This document shows positions 1 to 8,691 of a stretch of DNA of 64,000 nucleotides, piece by piece. Numbering within the stretch: the first letter of the stretch is position 1; each line of letters starts with the position of its first letter. Source of the DNA: Methanothermobacter tenebrarum (GTDB lineage Archaea > Methanobacteriota > Methanobacteria > Methanobacteriales > DSM-23052); contig NZ_AP025698.1 of the NCBI RefSeq assembly GCF_023167465.1, positions 930,001 through 994,000 on the forward strand. Reading direction: 5' to 3'. The notes under the pieces were generated by a model. It saw only the letters and a program-made list of their open reading frames with translations. It was not told where the DNA came from and did no database searches. Position numbers and translations under genes: made by a program.

Positions 1-1365
1 TACCAGAAAATACTCTCAAAGATAACACCAACAAGACAAGAAAAAGAAGCTATTAAAAGATTCACCAACAAACTAATCAAAACAATAAACCAGATAGCAG
101 AAAAAAAGAATATAAAAGCCAAGGCCACCCTCGTAGGATCAGTCGCCAAGGGCACCTGGCTCAAAGGGGAAGCAGACATCGACATATTCATAAAATTCCC
201 CCTCGAAACATCAGAGGAAAAACTCAAAAAAGATGGCCTACAACTCGGCTATGAATGCATAAAAGCCATGAATGGTAAAGCAGAGGAAAGATACGCCGCA
301 CACCCATACGTCACCGGGCACATAAAAGGATACGAAGTCGATCTTGTACCATGCTACGATATAAAGGACGCCTCACAACTCAAATCAGCAGTAGACCGGA
401 CAATACTACACACAAGATACATCAAAAAAAACCTAAAAAAAGAACAGATAAAAGAAGTATTATTACTCAAAAGGTTTATGAAGGCCCTGGGAGCATACGG
501 ATCAGAATTCAAAGTAGGGGGATTCGCAGGTTACCTCTGCGAACTACTCATAATAGTATACAGGAACTTCGAAAGAGTGTTGGAAGCCGCTGCACTGAAA
601 TGGAGAAAAGGCCAAATAATAGACATCGAAGACCACGGCACCGGCAAATACTTTAACGATCCCCTAATCGTCATAGACCCCATAGACAAGAACAGGAATG
701 TTGCAGCAGCACTCACACAACAAAAACTTTCAGAATTCATAATAGTGGCGCGCAATTTCCTAGAAAACCCAAAAGAAGACTATTTCCAAGAAGTGGAATA
801 CTCACATGATAAGGAGAAAATCCAAACCAAATTCAAGGAAAGAAAGAGTAAATGCATCATCCTAGAATTTAACCCCCCCAATGTGCCAGCAGACACCCTA
901 TACCCCCAACTGAAAAAAACCATGGACACTCTAGTATCACACCTTTCAATGGAAGGATTCAAGGTGAACAGGAGCTCCTACTGGACTGACGAGGAAAAAA
1001 ATAGCCTGATTATATTTGAATTTGAAACATGGAAGCTACCAGCCTACAGAAGACATATGGGGCCTAGGATCTGGTCAAGAAAACACACAAAGAGATTCCA
1101 TAAAAAGTATGGTAACAGGATCTGGGTAGAAGGCGACCGCCTTTTCGTAGAGAGGAAAAGAAAAACAACTAAACCAGAAACATGCCTCAAAAGCCTCCTC
1201 AGGGGAGTGGAATACCTGGGAGTTGGGAAACACGTGAAAGAGGAGCTTAAGAAAGGTTACAGGATCCTTGACATAAATGAATACCTCAAGGGCGAACCTT
1301 CACAAGAAGTCCTAAGATTCCTAGATGCTTTCCTAGATCCCGGGAAGCACCTGTGGAGATCCTAG
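1..1365 (+). CDS. cca: CCA-adding enzyme (archaeal tRNA nucleotidyltransferase), 5' end cut by window edge
   Basis: This enzyme adds or repairs the 3'-terminal CCA of tRNA. The reading frame is open from base 1, so the start codon lies upstream; about 455 residues are visible. The class I nucleotidyltransferase signature GSVAKGTWLKGEADIDIF is at about bases 136-192, with the G-S motif followed by the D-x-D metal-binding pair. The central and C-terminal parts match archaeal CCA enzymes, which are about 440-460 residues long, so only the first few residues appear to be missing. It converges with priS and overlaps it by 4 bases. The family assignment rests on the catalytic motif and length. Confidence 0.93.
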   Translation, partial: YQKILSKITPTRQEKEAIKRFTNKLIKTINQIAEKKNIKAKATLVGSVAKGTWLKGEADIDIFIKFPLETSEEKLKKDGLQLGYECIKAMNGKAEERYAAHPYVTGHIKGYEVDLVPCYDIKDASQLKSAVDRTILHTRYIKKNLKKEQIKEVLLLKRFMKALGAYGSEFKVGGFAGYLCELLIIVYRNFERVLEAAALKWRKGQIIDIEDHGTGKYFNDPLIVIDPIDKNRNVAAALTQQKLSEFIIVARNFLENPKEDYFQEVEYSHDKEKIQTKFKERKSKCIILEFNPPNVPADTLYPQLKKTMDTLVSHLSMEGFKVNRSSYWTDEEKNSLIIFEFETWKLPAYRRHMGPRIWSRKHTKRFHKKYGNRIWVEGDRLFVERKRKTTKPETCLKSLLRGVEYLGVGKHVKEELKKGYRILDINEYLKGEPSQEVLRFLDAFLDPGKHLWRS

Positions 1366-2339
1366 ACTCTTTCCTTAACAAAATCCGGCACAGCATCCAC
1401 TAGGGGGTCGAAACTTTCAAGATCCCTCACATAGGTGCAGATCATACTAACTTTAGAATGTAATGAACTGGGAAGCCTCAATATCCTCTTAAGGTCAACT
1501 GTCACCCTAGCATCTACCAGTTGAAGATTCAATTTCGCAACACCCCTTACGAGCTTATCATACACCCATTCAGGTCCTACGATACCCTTAAATTCACCCC
1601 ACTTATCGGATTTTATAAGATCCCTATATTCCAGGATTTTATTCATCGTCTGACGTGTTATACCCTCGATTTTTTCATCTCCACTCAAGTGCAAGATAAT
1701 ATAACGGCTCCTCTCCGTGAAGACACTAGGATAACCCAACGGGACCATGAAATGATCCAGACCATGTATACTACCATCCAAGCCCGTGTATGACAAGTCC
1801 GGGACGTCTCCACCTATAACATATCTTAGTATCTGGCTTCGAACCTCAGAATCTAACTTAAGTACAACAGGATCTAGTACACGTATATGATAGCCCCTAC
1901 CAGAGTATATAATATGGATTTCTTGTAGGCCGAGATCGTCCCTTAGGGTGTCTGTGATCATGGCCACTATCTCCTTAGCCTGGTCAAGACATTTTTCGCA
2001 TATGTTATCACATTTACATGGCCTTACTGGGATGTCCTTGGCGTCAACATCAAAGACCAGTTCCGATGATATCCAACCTTCACGTTTCCATGGCCTATCA
2101 TATAATGCTACGGAAGAGTAGGCGGCATATGGAGCCCTATACCTTAGGAATTTTGTGAAGAGTTTTTCGTCACGGAAGAACCTGTACCTGTCACTGGGGC
2201 CCTGGCCTGTATGGTCGAATCCGAATTCTCTAAGGTGGATATTTTCCCTTATAAAATCTGGTATCTTTTCTATTCTCCATTCCCTTGTATAATATTTTTT
2301 TCTATCTTCGGGTGTTGCCTCTTGGAATATCCCTATCAC
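1362..2339 (-). CDS. priS: DNA primase small (catalytic) subunit PriS
   Basis: This is the catalytic subunit of the archaeal/eukaryotic-type primase, which makes primers for replication. The catalytic carboxylates are visible in FDVDAKD (about residue 95), and the nucleotide-binding SGRGYHIRV motif is near residue 146. A cysteine cluster CKCDNICEKC after the D-x-D motif is the usual PriS zinc site. The 325-residue length is normal. The start is a GTG at 2339 inside the end of priL, preceded by a purine-rich stretch. The 38-base overlap with priL indicates translational coupling of the two subunits. Confidence 0.95.
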   Translation of the reverse strand: MIGIFQEATPEDRKKYYTREWRIEKIPDFIRENIHLREFGFDHTGQGPSDRYRFFRDEKLFTKFLRYRAPYAAYSSVALYDRPWKREGWISSELVFDVDAKDIPVRPCKCDNICEKCLDQAKEIVAMITDTLRDDLGLQEIHIIYSGRGYHIRVLDPVVLKLDSEVRSQILRYVIGGDVPDLSYTGLDGSIHGLDHFMVPLGYPSVFTERSRYIILHLSGDEKIEGITRQTMNKILEYRDLIKSDKWGEFKGIVGPEWVYDKLVRGVAKLNLQLVDARVTVDLKRILRLPSSLHSKVSMICTYVRDLESFDPLVDAVPDFVKERV

Positions 2340-3591
2340 CCTCTTCTTTTCTTTTTTGCCATCTTCTCTTGTTGTAGTATGTGAGGGGGTTTTGTATTTT
2401 TTCGCATAAACTGTCGGGTTTACATAATATTGGTAGGTGTATTTTTATCTTTTCACAGCTCATTGGCGTGTACCATTTAGTCTCCCCCTCATTTTCTAGG
2501 CTTGGTGTTTCATGTAATCCGAAGCCTAGTTTTGCTGTGATGTTAAGTTTTTCCTGGGGGTCGTCCTGGAATAGTGGTGGTCTGCAATTATCAGCAGCCT
2601 CATATATTATTGGCAGTATTTCATTTAAGGTTATACTAAGGGTTGGGTCGAAGTCTGAAACCTTGTGGGGTTTCCTCTCCTTGAAGACGGCAGGGTATAA
2701 TCTTGCATAGGATAAAAACCCGGTTAGTAATAATACTATGGCGTCGTTCCTGTTACCGGCTTGGACGCCCTTTATGGTATTCTTTATACATGGTGGGAAG
2801 GCGTCAAAGTCTAGTTTGGAGGCTTTTAACGTTCCCGGGCTGGTTTTCCTTGGGATGAAGAATTCTCGACTTATCCTCTCCCTGATTTTCTCGGCTAATT
2901 CGGCTAGTATGGGGTGTGGTTCTATCTTCGCGGCCATCTCATGGATTTTATAAATGTATTCTTGGGTTTCTTGCATTATAAGTGCTGGTATGATATTTTC
3001 CCTTATGGATTTGACTATTTGTTGGGTTCTCCCAGTAGCTGACTTGTCTAGGATGACTTTACCATCTTTGAGGATTAGCTCGGTTAATTTTATCCTCTTA
3101 TTTTCTAGAAGTTTTTCTAGTTTGGTCCAGTGTGGTGTTTCACTATCTAACATTTCCCCTAGTATCCCGGATATTACTCTCTCCCTTTCCCGATTTTCCA
3201 TCCTCGAGAGTCTTTCTTTCACGATCTCGGCCTCTAATTCTATGAATATGCGGCTTTCCCTGGAATTTGGGTTGAATTTCGCCCCTATGGCCTGTGCGAG
3301 TATATGGAATGCTATAACATCAAATTCTGCTATTTCGGGGTTGAAAAGGAACCTATAATATCCTGGCTGATACCTTCGACGGCCCCTCTTTTCCAAGTAC
3401 CATTCAATCCTTTTAAGCGAAAGTTCCCAGAGGCTTCCCGGTATCCTAGAATCATCATCAAGTCTCTGACCACGGGTATATTCTATGATACTAATGAGCC
3501 TTGCATCCTCTTCTATGATCTTGTCAAGATCTCCACTATCCCTTACAAGCTCTTTTGCCTCTTGTGAGAATGGGTTTATGAAAAACATCAT
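2302..3591 (-). CDS. priL: DNA primase large subunit PriL
   Basis: This is the regulatory subunit of the primase heterodimer; its C-terminal domain carries a 4Fe-4S cluster in this family. The product has 429 residues. Cysteines that can hold the cluster lie in the last third, at CIKNT (about residue 270), C at about 340 and the CEKIK...CKPDSLC group near residues 378-396, followed by the conserved NPLTYY segment. It starts at ATG 3591 behind a GGGGAG ribosome site. It is transcribed with priS, whose start lies within it. A TATA-like AAATTTATG lies in the 90-base gap upstream, so it may have its own promoter. Confidence 0.93.
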   Translation of the reverse strand: MMFFINPFSQEAKELVRDSGDLDKIIEEDARLISIIEYTRGQRLDDDSRIPGSLWELSLKRIEWYLEKRGRRRYQPGYYRFLFNPEIAEFDVIAFHILAQAIGAKFNPNSRESRIFIELEAEIVKERLSRMENRERERVISGILGEMLDSETPHWTKLEKLLENKRIKLTELILKDGKVILDKSATGRTQQIVKSIRENIIPALIMQETQEYIYKIHEMAAKIEPHPILAELAEKIRERISREFFIPRKTSPGTLKASKLDFDAFPPCIKNTIKGVQAGNRNDAIVLLLTGFLSYARLYPAVFKERKPHKVSDFDPTLSITLNEILPIIYEAADNCRPPLFQDDPQEKLNITAKLGFGLHETPSLENEGETKWYTPMSCEKIKIHLPILCKPDSLCEKIQNPLTYYNKRRWQKRKEEGDRDIPRGNTRR

Positions 3592-3681
3592 ATTATTAGT
3601 CTCCCCTTACCTCATAAATTTAGGTGCATCCCCCATTGTTAAGGGGAGGACCCCAAAAAAATATTCGATGTGGGATTTTTT

Positions 3682-3963
3682 TTATTGTCTTGATCGGTTG
3701 GTCTCCTTGGTCTGGTTGGTCTCATTTTGTATTATCGTCGTATTGTTTGTTACGGGGATTGCACGTTTTTGCAACCATACTGGTTGGAATGTGGGATCTC
3801 CTATGATGTTCATTTTCTCTTCTGGTGTTTTTATGATTTGCGGCGCTTCTATCCTTGGAACTTCCGCAAATAATACTATGGCTGATGCTGATCCGTAGGC
3901 TATTAGCGCTATCATTAATATGATGAATATTCTCCCAAGTTTTCCCGGGTTCAAATTTATCAA
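3682..3963 (-). CDS. Small exported or membrane-anchored protein of unknown function
   Basis: This is a 93-residue protein that I do not recognise. Residues 10-33 form one hydrophobic segment (IFIILMIALIAYGSASAIVLF) that is either an uncleaved anchor or a signal peptide with an ASA site. The remainder is polar and contains three N-glycosylation-type sequons (NNTT, NETN, NQT) near the C-terminus, as expected for an archaeal surface protein. It lies 90 bases upstream of priL in the same direction and could head that operon. The region up to 4061 is A/T-rich and separates it from the divergent QueG-like gene. Confidence 0.6.
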   Translation of the reverse strand: MINLNPGKLGRIFIILMIALIAYGSASAIVLFAEVPRIEAPQIIKTPEEKMNIIGDPTFQPVWLQKRAIPVTNNTTIIQNETNQTKETNRSRQ

Positions 3964-4061
3964 ACCCCCAATATCTTCTTTTTTTAATCTATAAAATAAA
4001 GATAATGGCCGAGTGGAGATCCCATGGGGTTTTGGATTTAGATGGAAGGGGTTATATGTGA

Positions 4062-4904
4062 ATGATTATAAGATTATTTTTTATGGGTTCTCGGTCTTTG
4101 AAGAGGGGATTTTTGAAAAAATGTGAGGAGTTTGGGATTGGCTTTGTGGGTTTCGCGCCAGTTGAAAGGTGGGAGGATCCTCCAAGGGAGCTTCCTCACA
4201 AGTTTTCTAGGTGGATGCCTGAGGAGTTCTATCCCCGGTCGATATACCCAGAGGTTGCTACTGTTATTGTGATAGGGTTCCCCATCCAGTTGCCTATATT
4301 GGAGACCGCACCATCTATCTATTATCATGAGTTATATAAGACTGTGAATTCTCTTTTGGATCTGCGGGCTTATGAACTTTCGGTTTTTTTAAATGAGGAG
4401 GGTTATCCTTCTATTTATCTGCCGAGGGATGGGTATGCTACGGTGGAAGTGTTGCTTGAGAAGCCCTTTGCTTTTTTCTCCCATAAGCATGCTGCTTATC
4501 TTGCGGGTTTAGGCTCTTTTGGCTTGAGTAATCTTCTTTTGACTCCGGAGTATGGGCCGAGGGTTAGGTTCACTTCAATATTCACGGGTGCTTCTATAGA
4601 TCCTGACCCTTTAAAGGTTGATGATTTATGTACAAGGTGTCTTAGGTGTGTGAGGAGTTGTCCTGTGGGCGCCATACAAGTGAAGGGTGAGTTTCCGCCG
4701 CCTATAGATAAAAAACTTTGTGCTATGAGGAGTGCGGAGCTTTGGAGTAAACATAAATCGCCTTGTGGCATTTGTATCAAAGTTTGTCCTGTGGGTGAGG
4801 ATAGGAAATTATTTGATCGAATGGATATGTCAATATATGATGGTGAGGGTCCGGTTGAGTATAGGCGGGCTTGGGATCATGTAAGAAGGTATGGGACACT
4901 TTAG
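4062..4904 (+). CDS. QueG-like double 4Fe-4S cluster protein (epoxyqueuosine reductase family)
   Basis: This is a 280-residue soluble iron-sulfur protein. Two ferredoxin-type clusters are clear: CTRCLRCVRSCPVG near residues 191-204, and a second set with CAM, CGIC and CIKVCPVG near residues 221-247. The N-terminal half resembles the cobalamin-binding part of epoxyqueuosine reductase (GFAPVERW, HKHAAYLAGLG). Methanogens make archaeosine rather than queuosine, so a role as a B12-dependent reductase on another substrate is possible; the exact function is unknown. ATG 4062 follows GGAAGGGG with a long spacer; ATG 4083 is an alternative start. It is a single gene. Confidence 0.75.
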   Translation: MIIRLFFMGSRSLKRGFLKKCEEFGIGFVGFAPVERWEDPPRELPHKFSRWMPEEFYPRSIYPEVATVIVIGFPIQLPILETAPSIYYHELYKTVNSLLDLRAYELSVFLNEEGYPSIYLPRDGYATVEVLLEKPFAFFSHKHAAYLAGLGSFGLSNLLLTPEYGPRVRFTSIFTGASIDPDPLKVDDLCTRCLRCVRSCPVGAIQVKGEFPPPIDKKLCAMRSAELWSKHKSPCGICIKVCPVGEDRKLFDRMDMSIYDGEGPVEYRRAWDHVRRYGTL

Positions 4905-4933
4905 ATTTTATTTTTTTGGCATGGTCCGTAAGG

Positions 4934-4982
4934 TTTATATATGGTGTGTTTTCTAAAACAATATTGTCGGAAGAAGGCTTCC
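4934..4982 (+). promoter_or_regulatory. amt promoter: TATA box and NrpR-type operator
   Basis: A TATA box TTTATATA lies at 4934-4941. A perfect GGAA-N6-TTCC palindrome lies at 4969-4982 (GGAAGAAGGCTTCC), about where transcription would begin. GGAA-N6-TTCC is the operator described for the euryarchaeal nitrogen repressor NrpR. Placement just downstream of the TATA box, in front of an ammonium transporter, fits repression under nitrogen sufficiency. A second TTTCC follows at 4984-4988 and may form a partial second half-site. Confidence 0.8.
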
Positions 4983-5012
4983 GGTTTCCGATAAGTTTTG
5001 GAGGGAAAAAAT

Positions 5013-6236
5013 ATGAACACACCCATAAACCCCGGCGACACAGCCTGGATACTAATATCAACAGGCCTAGTACTACTCATGACAGTACCAGGAGTAGCCC
5101 TATTCTATGGCGGACTAACAAAAAAAGAAAACGTACTAAACACAATGTTCATGTCCATCATAGCATTCGCAATAACAAGCATAATCTGGGTACTCTACGG
5201 CTACCCGCTAGCATTCGGCGGAGACATACACGGCATAATAGGCAACCCAACAAACATCCTCATGAACAATATCAACATTAACACCCCCGCAACACTTGCA
5301 CCAACCATACCAGCCCTAATCTACATAGGATTCCAATTAACCTTCGCAGCCATCACCATAGCCCTAATATCAGGTGCAGTAGTAGAAAGGATGAAATTCT
5401 CAGCATGGACAGCATTCGTCATACTCTGGGTAAGTTTAGTATATGTACCAGTGGCACATTGGATATGGGGTGGGGGCTTCCTCGGCCAACTTGGCGCACT
5501 CGACTTCGCAGGTGGCACAGTAGTACACATAAACTCTGGTATAGCAGCACTAGCCCTAGTATACCTACTCGGTAAAAGAAAAGACACAAGACTCCTACCA
5601 CACCATCTTGGATACTCAGTGATAGGCGCATCACTCCTATGGTTCGGCTGGTTCGGCTTTAACGCTGGCTCAGCCCTAGCAGCCAACGGCCTCGCAGCAT
5701 CAGCATTCCTCGCAACGAACACGGCAACAGCAGCAGCTATGATATCATGGATAATCCTAGATTGCATTAAAACAGGCAAACCCACACTACTAGGCGCAAT
5801 ATCCGGTGCAATAGCAGGTCTAGTGGCCATAACACCAGCAGCAGGTTACGTGACAATACCAGCAGCCATGATAATAGGCCTAATCACAAGCATATTCTCA
5901 TACCTTGCAATATCCAACCTAAAGCCAAAGCTTGGATATGATGATGCACTGGACGTGTTCGGTATACATGGAGTCTCAGGCCTCTGGGGTTCAATAGCAA
6001 CAGGCCTATTCGCAGCCCCATTCGTAAATGAACTTGGAAAAGGCCTATTCTATGGCAACCCTGGACAATTACTCGTGCAAGTACTAGCAGTGGTAGTTGT
6101 AATGGCCTATTCATTCATAGTGACATTAATCATAGGTAAACTATTGGATGTGACGATTGGATTACGAGTATCAGAAAAAGAAGAAATAGAAGGACTTGAC
6201 ACAAACCTACATGAAGAGACAGGATACAGATTATAA
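5013..6236 (+). CDS. amtB: Ammonium transporter Amt
   Basis: This is an Amt/Mep/Rh ammonium channel of 407 residues with about 11 membrane segments. Family signatures are visible: FYGGLTKKEN near residue 28, HINSGIAALA near residue 173, GWFGFNAGSA near residue 209, and DVFGIHGVSGLWG near residue 310, which holds the second pore histidine. I place the start at ATG 5013 because GGAGGG at 5000-5005 precedes it at the right spacing; a longer TTG start at 4998 would have no ribosome site. The PII gene glnK follows after 13 bases, the usual amtB-glnK pairing, and both should be controlled by the NrpR-type operator upstream. Confidence 0.96.
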   Translation: MNTPINPGDTAWILISTGLVLLMTVPGVALFYGGLTKKENVLNTMFMSIIAFAITSIIWVLYGYPLAFGGDIHGIIGNPTNILMNNININTPATLAPTIPALIYIGFQLTFAAITIALISGAVVERMKFSAWTAFVILWVSLVYVPVAHWIWGGGFLGQLGALDFAGGTVVHINSGIAALALVYLLGKRKDTRLLPHHLGYSVIGASLLWFGWFGFNAGSALAANGLAASAFLATNTATAAAMISWIILDCIKTGKPTLLGAISGAIAGLVAITPAAGYVTIPAAMIIGLITSIFSYLAISNLKPKLGYDDALDVFGIHGVSGLWGSIATGLFAAPFVNELGKGLFYGNPGQLLVQVLAVVVVMAYSFIVTLIIGKLLDVTIGLRVSEKEEIEGLDTNLHEETGYRL

Positions 6237-6249
6237 AGGGGGAAGCAAA

Positions 6250-6588
6250 TTGAAAGCTATAACCGCGATAATAAGACCCGAAAAACTTGAAAAAGTTAAA
6301 AATAACCTTGTTGAGGTAGGATGTTATGGTATGACCGTGACCGAAGTAAAAGGGCGTGGCAGACAACTTGGCATAAGAGAAAGCTATCGTGGAAAAGAAT
6401 ACCATATCGACCTATTACCTAAAACACGCCTTGACATAATAATAAACGATGATAAAGTCGAAGAAGTCGTGGACACCATAGTGAAAAGCGCCCAAACAGG
6501 TGATATCGGTGATGGTAAAATCTTCATATTACCAGTAGATGACGTGATAAGGATAAGAACAGGAGAAAGAGGAGAAAAAGCCGTTTAA
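6250..6588 (+). CDS. glnK: Nitrogen regulatory protein PII (GlnK)
   Basis: This is a trimeric PII signal protein that binds ATP/ADP and 2-oxoglutarate and plugs the Amt channel. The start is a TTG at 6250, with AAGGGGGAAG immediately upstream. This gives exactly 112 residues beginning MKAITAIIRPEKLEKV, the canonical PII N-terminus; ATG 6196 would add 18 residues that do not fit the family. The T-loop carries YRGKEYHIDLLPK near residues 45-57, and the B-loop TGDIGDGKIFI is near residues 82-92. It lies directly behind amt. Confidence 0.96.
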   Translation: MKAITAIIRPEKLEKVKNNLVEVGCYGMTVTEVKGRGRQLGIRESYRGKEYHIDLLPKTRLDIIINDDKVEEVVDTIVKSAQTGDIGDGKIFILPVDDVIRIRTGERGEKAV

Positions 6589-6590
6589 AT

Positions 6591-6618
6591 AACCCCCCAT
6601 GGGGGATTATACTTTTTT
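6591..6618. terminator. Hairpin plus T-tract between convergent glnK and pdxS
   Basis: A palindromic CCCCCCATGGGGG stem (6593-6605) is followed by ATTATACTTTTTT. It occupies the 46-base gap between the convergent ends of glnK and pdxS and can fold in either transcript. The T-run serves the plus-strand (glnK) transcript. Confidence 0.55.
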
Positions 6619-6634
6619 AAAATGAAAGGGGGGT

Positions 6635-7516
6635 TCACCATCCCCTTTCCTGTAATCTTTCAGAATCTGAAAGTTCACTTATTTCTATGCCTGGCATAGC
6701 CGCTCCCAGTCCCCTTGAAACCTCCAATAGGATATCTGGTTCATCGTAGTGTGCTGTTGCCTCTACTATAGCCTTTGCATAGGCTTCTGGATTCTCTGAT
6801 TTGAATATCCCGGATCCTACAAACACGCCATCAGCGCCCAGTTGCATCATGAGAGCCGCATCTGCGGGTGTTGCAACACCACCAGCTGCAAAATTCACAA
6901 CTGGTAATCTTCCAAGTTTAGCCGTCTCTCTTACTAGCTTGAGTGGGGCTTCTATTTTCCTCGCGAATTCCCAGAGTTCTTCTTCCTCCTTGTTTTTAAC
7001 CTCCCTTATCTGTCCCATTATTATCCTCATGTGACGGACGGCCTCCACAATGTTACCAGTGCCTGCTTCGCCCTTTGTCCTGATCATAGCAGCCCCCTCG
7101 TCTATTCTCCGCAGAGCCTCCCCAAGGTTCCTCGCACCGCAAACAAAGGGTATCTTGAACTTCTTTTTATCAATGTGGAAGCGTTCATCTGCTGGGGTTA
7201 AAACTTCGCTTTCGTCTATCATGTCAACTCCAAGGGCCTCAAGTATCTGGGCCTCCACAAAATGGCCTATTCTAACCTTTGCCATAACTGGGATGGTCAC
7301 CGCATCCATTATCTCCTCTATCTTGTTTGGGTCAGCCATCCTGGCAACCCCACCAGAGGATCTTATATCAGCGGGAACCTTCTCAAGGGCCATTACCGCG
7401 ACCGCCCCAGCCTCCTCTGCTATAATTGCCTGTTCACTATCCACCACATCCATTATAACGCCGCCCTTGGTCATCTTTGCAAAACCTTTCTTGAGAACTT
7501 CAGTACCATGTAACAT
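6635..7516 (-). CDS. pdxS: Pyridoxal 5'-phosphate synthase lyase subunit PdxS
   Basis: PdxS combines ribose 5-phosphate, glyceraldehyde 3-phosphate and ammonia (from the PdxT glutaminase) into PLP. Family signatures include KGGVIMDVVDSEQA, the Schiff-base region GAVAVMALEKVPAD, VCGARNLGEALRRI, MIRTKGEAGTGN and PVVNFAAGG. The frame is open further upstream to 7651, but I place the start at ATG 7516: it gives the usual 293 residues (MLHGTEVLKKGF) and has GGGAGG about 8 bases before it. No pdxT lies nearby. Confidence 0.95.
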   Translation of the reverse strand: MLHGTEVLKKGFAKMTKGGVIMDVVDSEQAIIAEEAGAVAVMALEKVPADIRSSGGVARMADPNKIEEIMDAVTIPVMAKVRIGHFVEAQILEALGVDMIDESEVLTPADERFHIDKKKFKIPFVCGARNLGEALRRIDEGAAMIRTKGEAGTGNIVEAVRHMRIIMGQIREVKNKEEEELWEFARKIEAPLKLVRETAKLGRLPVVNFAAGGVATPADAALMMQLGADGVFVGSGIFKSENPEAYAKAIVEATAHYDEPDILLEVSRGLGAAMPGIEISELSDSERLQERGW

Positions 7517-7676
7517 AAAATCTGACCCTCCCATTTTAGGAACATTCTCTGTGATAATAGGTTGACCTTGAAGGCATATAATATTATTCCCCACCATAGA
7601 ATAGTATATCATAGAGGGTGAGGGAAACCTATATATAGAATCATCCCCCATAATACCGGGAATAGGAGTGATTATT

Positions 7677-7871
7677 TTGGTTGCGGAAACACTTACGGGT
7701 TCGATATTCTATTCTCATGTTATACCAGCTATCCTCGGATTTCTGAGCATAATCCTTATCTGTGATGGTATGATGGATGAGAACAAAAAACAAGTACTAG
7801 TAGGGGTAATCCTATTCTTCGGGGCGGGACTCCTACCCTTTATCATACTCCGCGCCGTATTAGGAGTCTAG
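7677..7871 (+). CDS. Small two-helix membrane protein, unknown function
   Basis: This is a predicted 64-residue protein with two hydrophobic segments (about residues 12-30 and 42-60) separated by a short charged loop DGMMDENKKQ. I favour TTG 7677 as the start because GGAG at 7665-7668 lies 8 bases upstream; a GTG at 7668 would overlap that site. It is divergent from pdxS, and its end overlaps the convergent PfkB-like gene by 12 bases. I do not recognise a family. Confidence 0.55.
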   Translation: MVAETLTGSIFYSHVIPAILGFLSIILICDGMMDENKKQVLVGVILFFGAGLLPFIILRAVLGV

Positions 7872-8684
7872 GAGTTTGCCTTCTATTTTTTCCGTGGCCA
7901 CCCATGAGGCGAACTCCCCAGCCTCCCCTGGGGGTCTTTTCTCCCTCATATGAATGTAGGCTGCCATGTATACGTCGCCTAGGCCTGTTGGGTCAAGGAT
8001 CCTACTTGCAGGGACGGCTTTTATCCTCCATATTCTCCCATTAGAGTATATTATGGAGCCTCTCTCGCCACAAGTGATTATGGTCTCTGATGGTCCCATG
8101 GATCCTAAAAACATTGCAGCTTCTACAAGGTCGGGTTTGAAGATCCCGGCCTCTTCTTCGTCAAGGAACACTTTATCAACCATTCCAAGTATTCCCTTAA
8201 TATTCTCTGGTGGCCTGAGGTATACTCTACCATCCTTTCCCCTTCTCAGATAACCTTGCAGGCCCAGATAGATATTATCCTGTTGGTTCGCTATAAATTC
8301 GAGTGTCTGGATTGGTATATCAGTTGGCACCAGAGGGTCTAGGATTATACCATCCCATTCATATTTGATCATGGGTTTTATGTCCTTTGCTGTGATCGGA
8401 TTTTTTGCGAAATTTGATCTTTGCATCCTCTTTCCATGGTTGAAGTATCTGTTTTCAAATTCTAGCGTATTATCTCCCCAGAGGGGTATTATCATAGTCT
8501 CTTGGGGGAACTCATCCAAGAGTTTTTTATCCTCCCTTGAAAGGGTTATGATAGCTGCGTGTTCTATTCCAAGTTTTGAGAAGACCTTTGATTGGTAGTA
8601 TACTGGCCCCCCTACCTTCAAGATCTCATTACCTTCTATGATGTTTTTGTCCTGGGTTACTGGGCCTATTAGCAGGTATCCCAC
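7860..8684 (-). CDS. PfkB/ribokinase-family sugar kinase
   Basis: This is a 274-residue carbohydrate kinase-like protein. The C-terminal signature DPTGLGDVYMAAYI near residues 237-250 is the PfkB motif 2 with the catalytic aspartate present; the usual GAGD is GLGD. The N-terminal part has a glycine pair in KVGGPVYYQSKVFSKLG, matching PfkB motif 1. The substrate is unknown. It is the last gene of a tight minus-strand run (DUF2162, ExbB-like, DUF2149, HisA-like, PfkB) and follows the HisA-like gene by 7 bases, so the two may act in one pathway. Confidence 0.8.
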   Translation of the reverse strand: MGYLLIGPVTQDKNIIEGNEILKVGGPVYYQSKVFSKLGIEHAAIITLSREDKKLLDEFPQETMIIPLWGDNTLEFENRYFNHGKRMQRSNFAKNPITAKDIKPMIKYEWDGIILDPLVPTDIPIQTLEFIANQQDNIYLGLQGYLRRGKDGRVYLRPPENIKGILGMVDKVFLDEEEAGIFKPDLVEAAMFLGSMGPSETIITCGERGSIIYSNGRIWRIKAVPASRILDPTGLGDVYMAAYIHMREKRPPGEAGEFASWVATEKIEGKLLDS

Positions 8685-8691
8685 TGTTGGT

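Noticed and set aside
3964..4061. GGCCGAGTGG near 4006-4015 as the D-arm of a tRNA
   Set aside because: The remaining arms are missing and the next gene starts within 50 bases.
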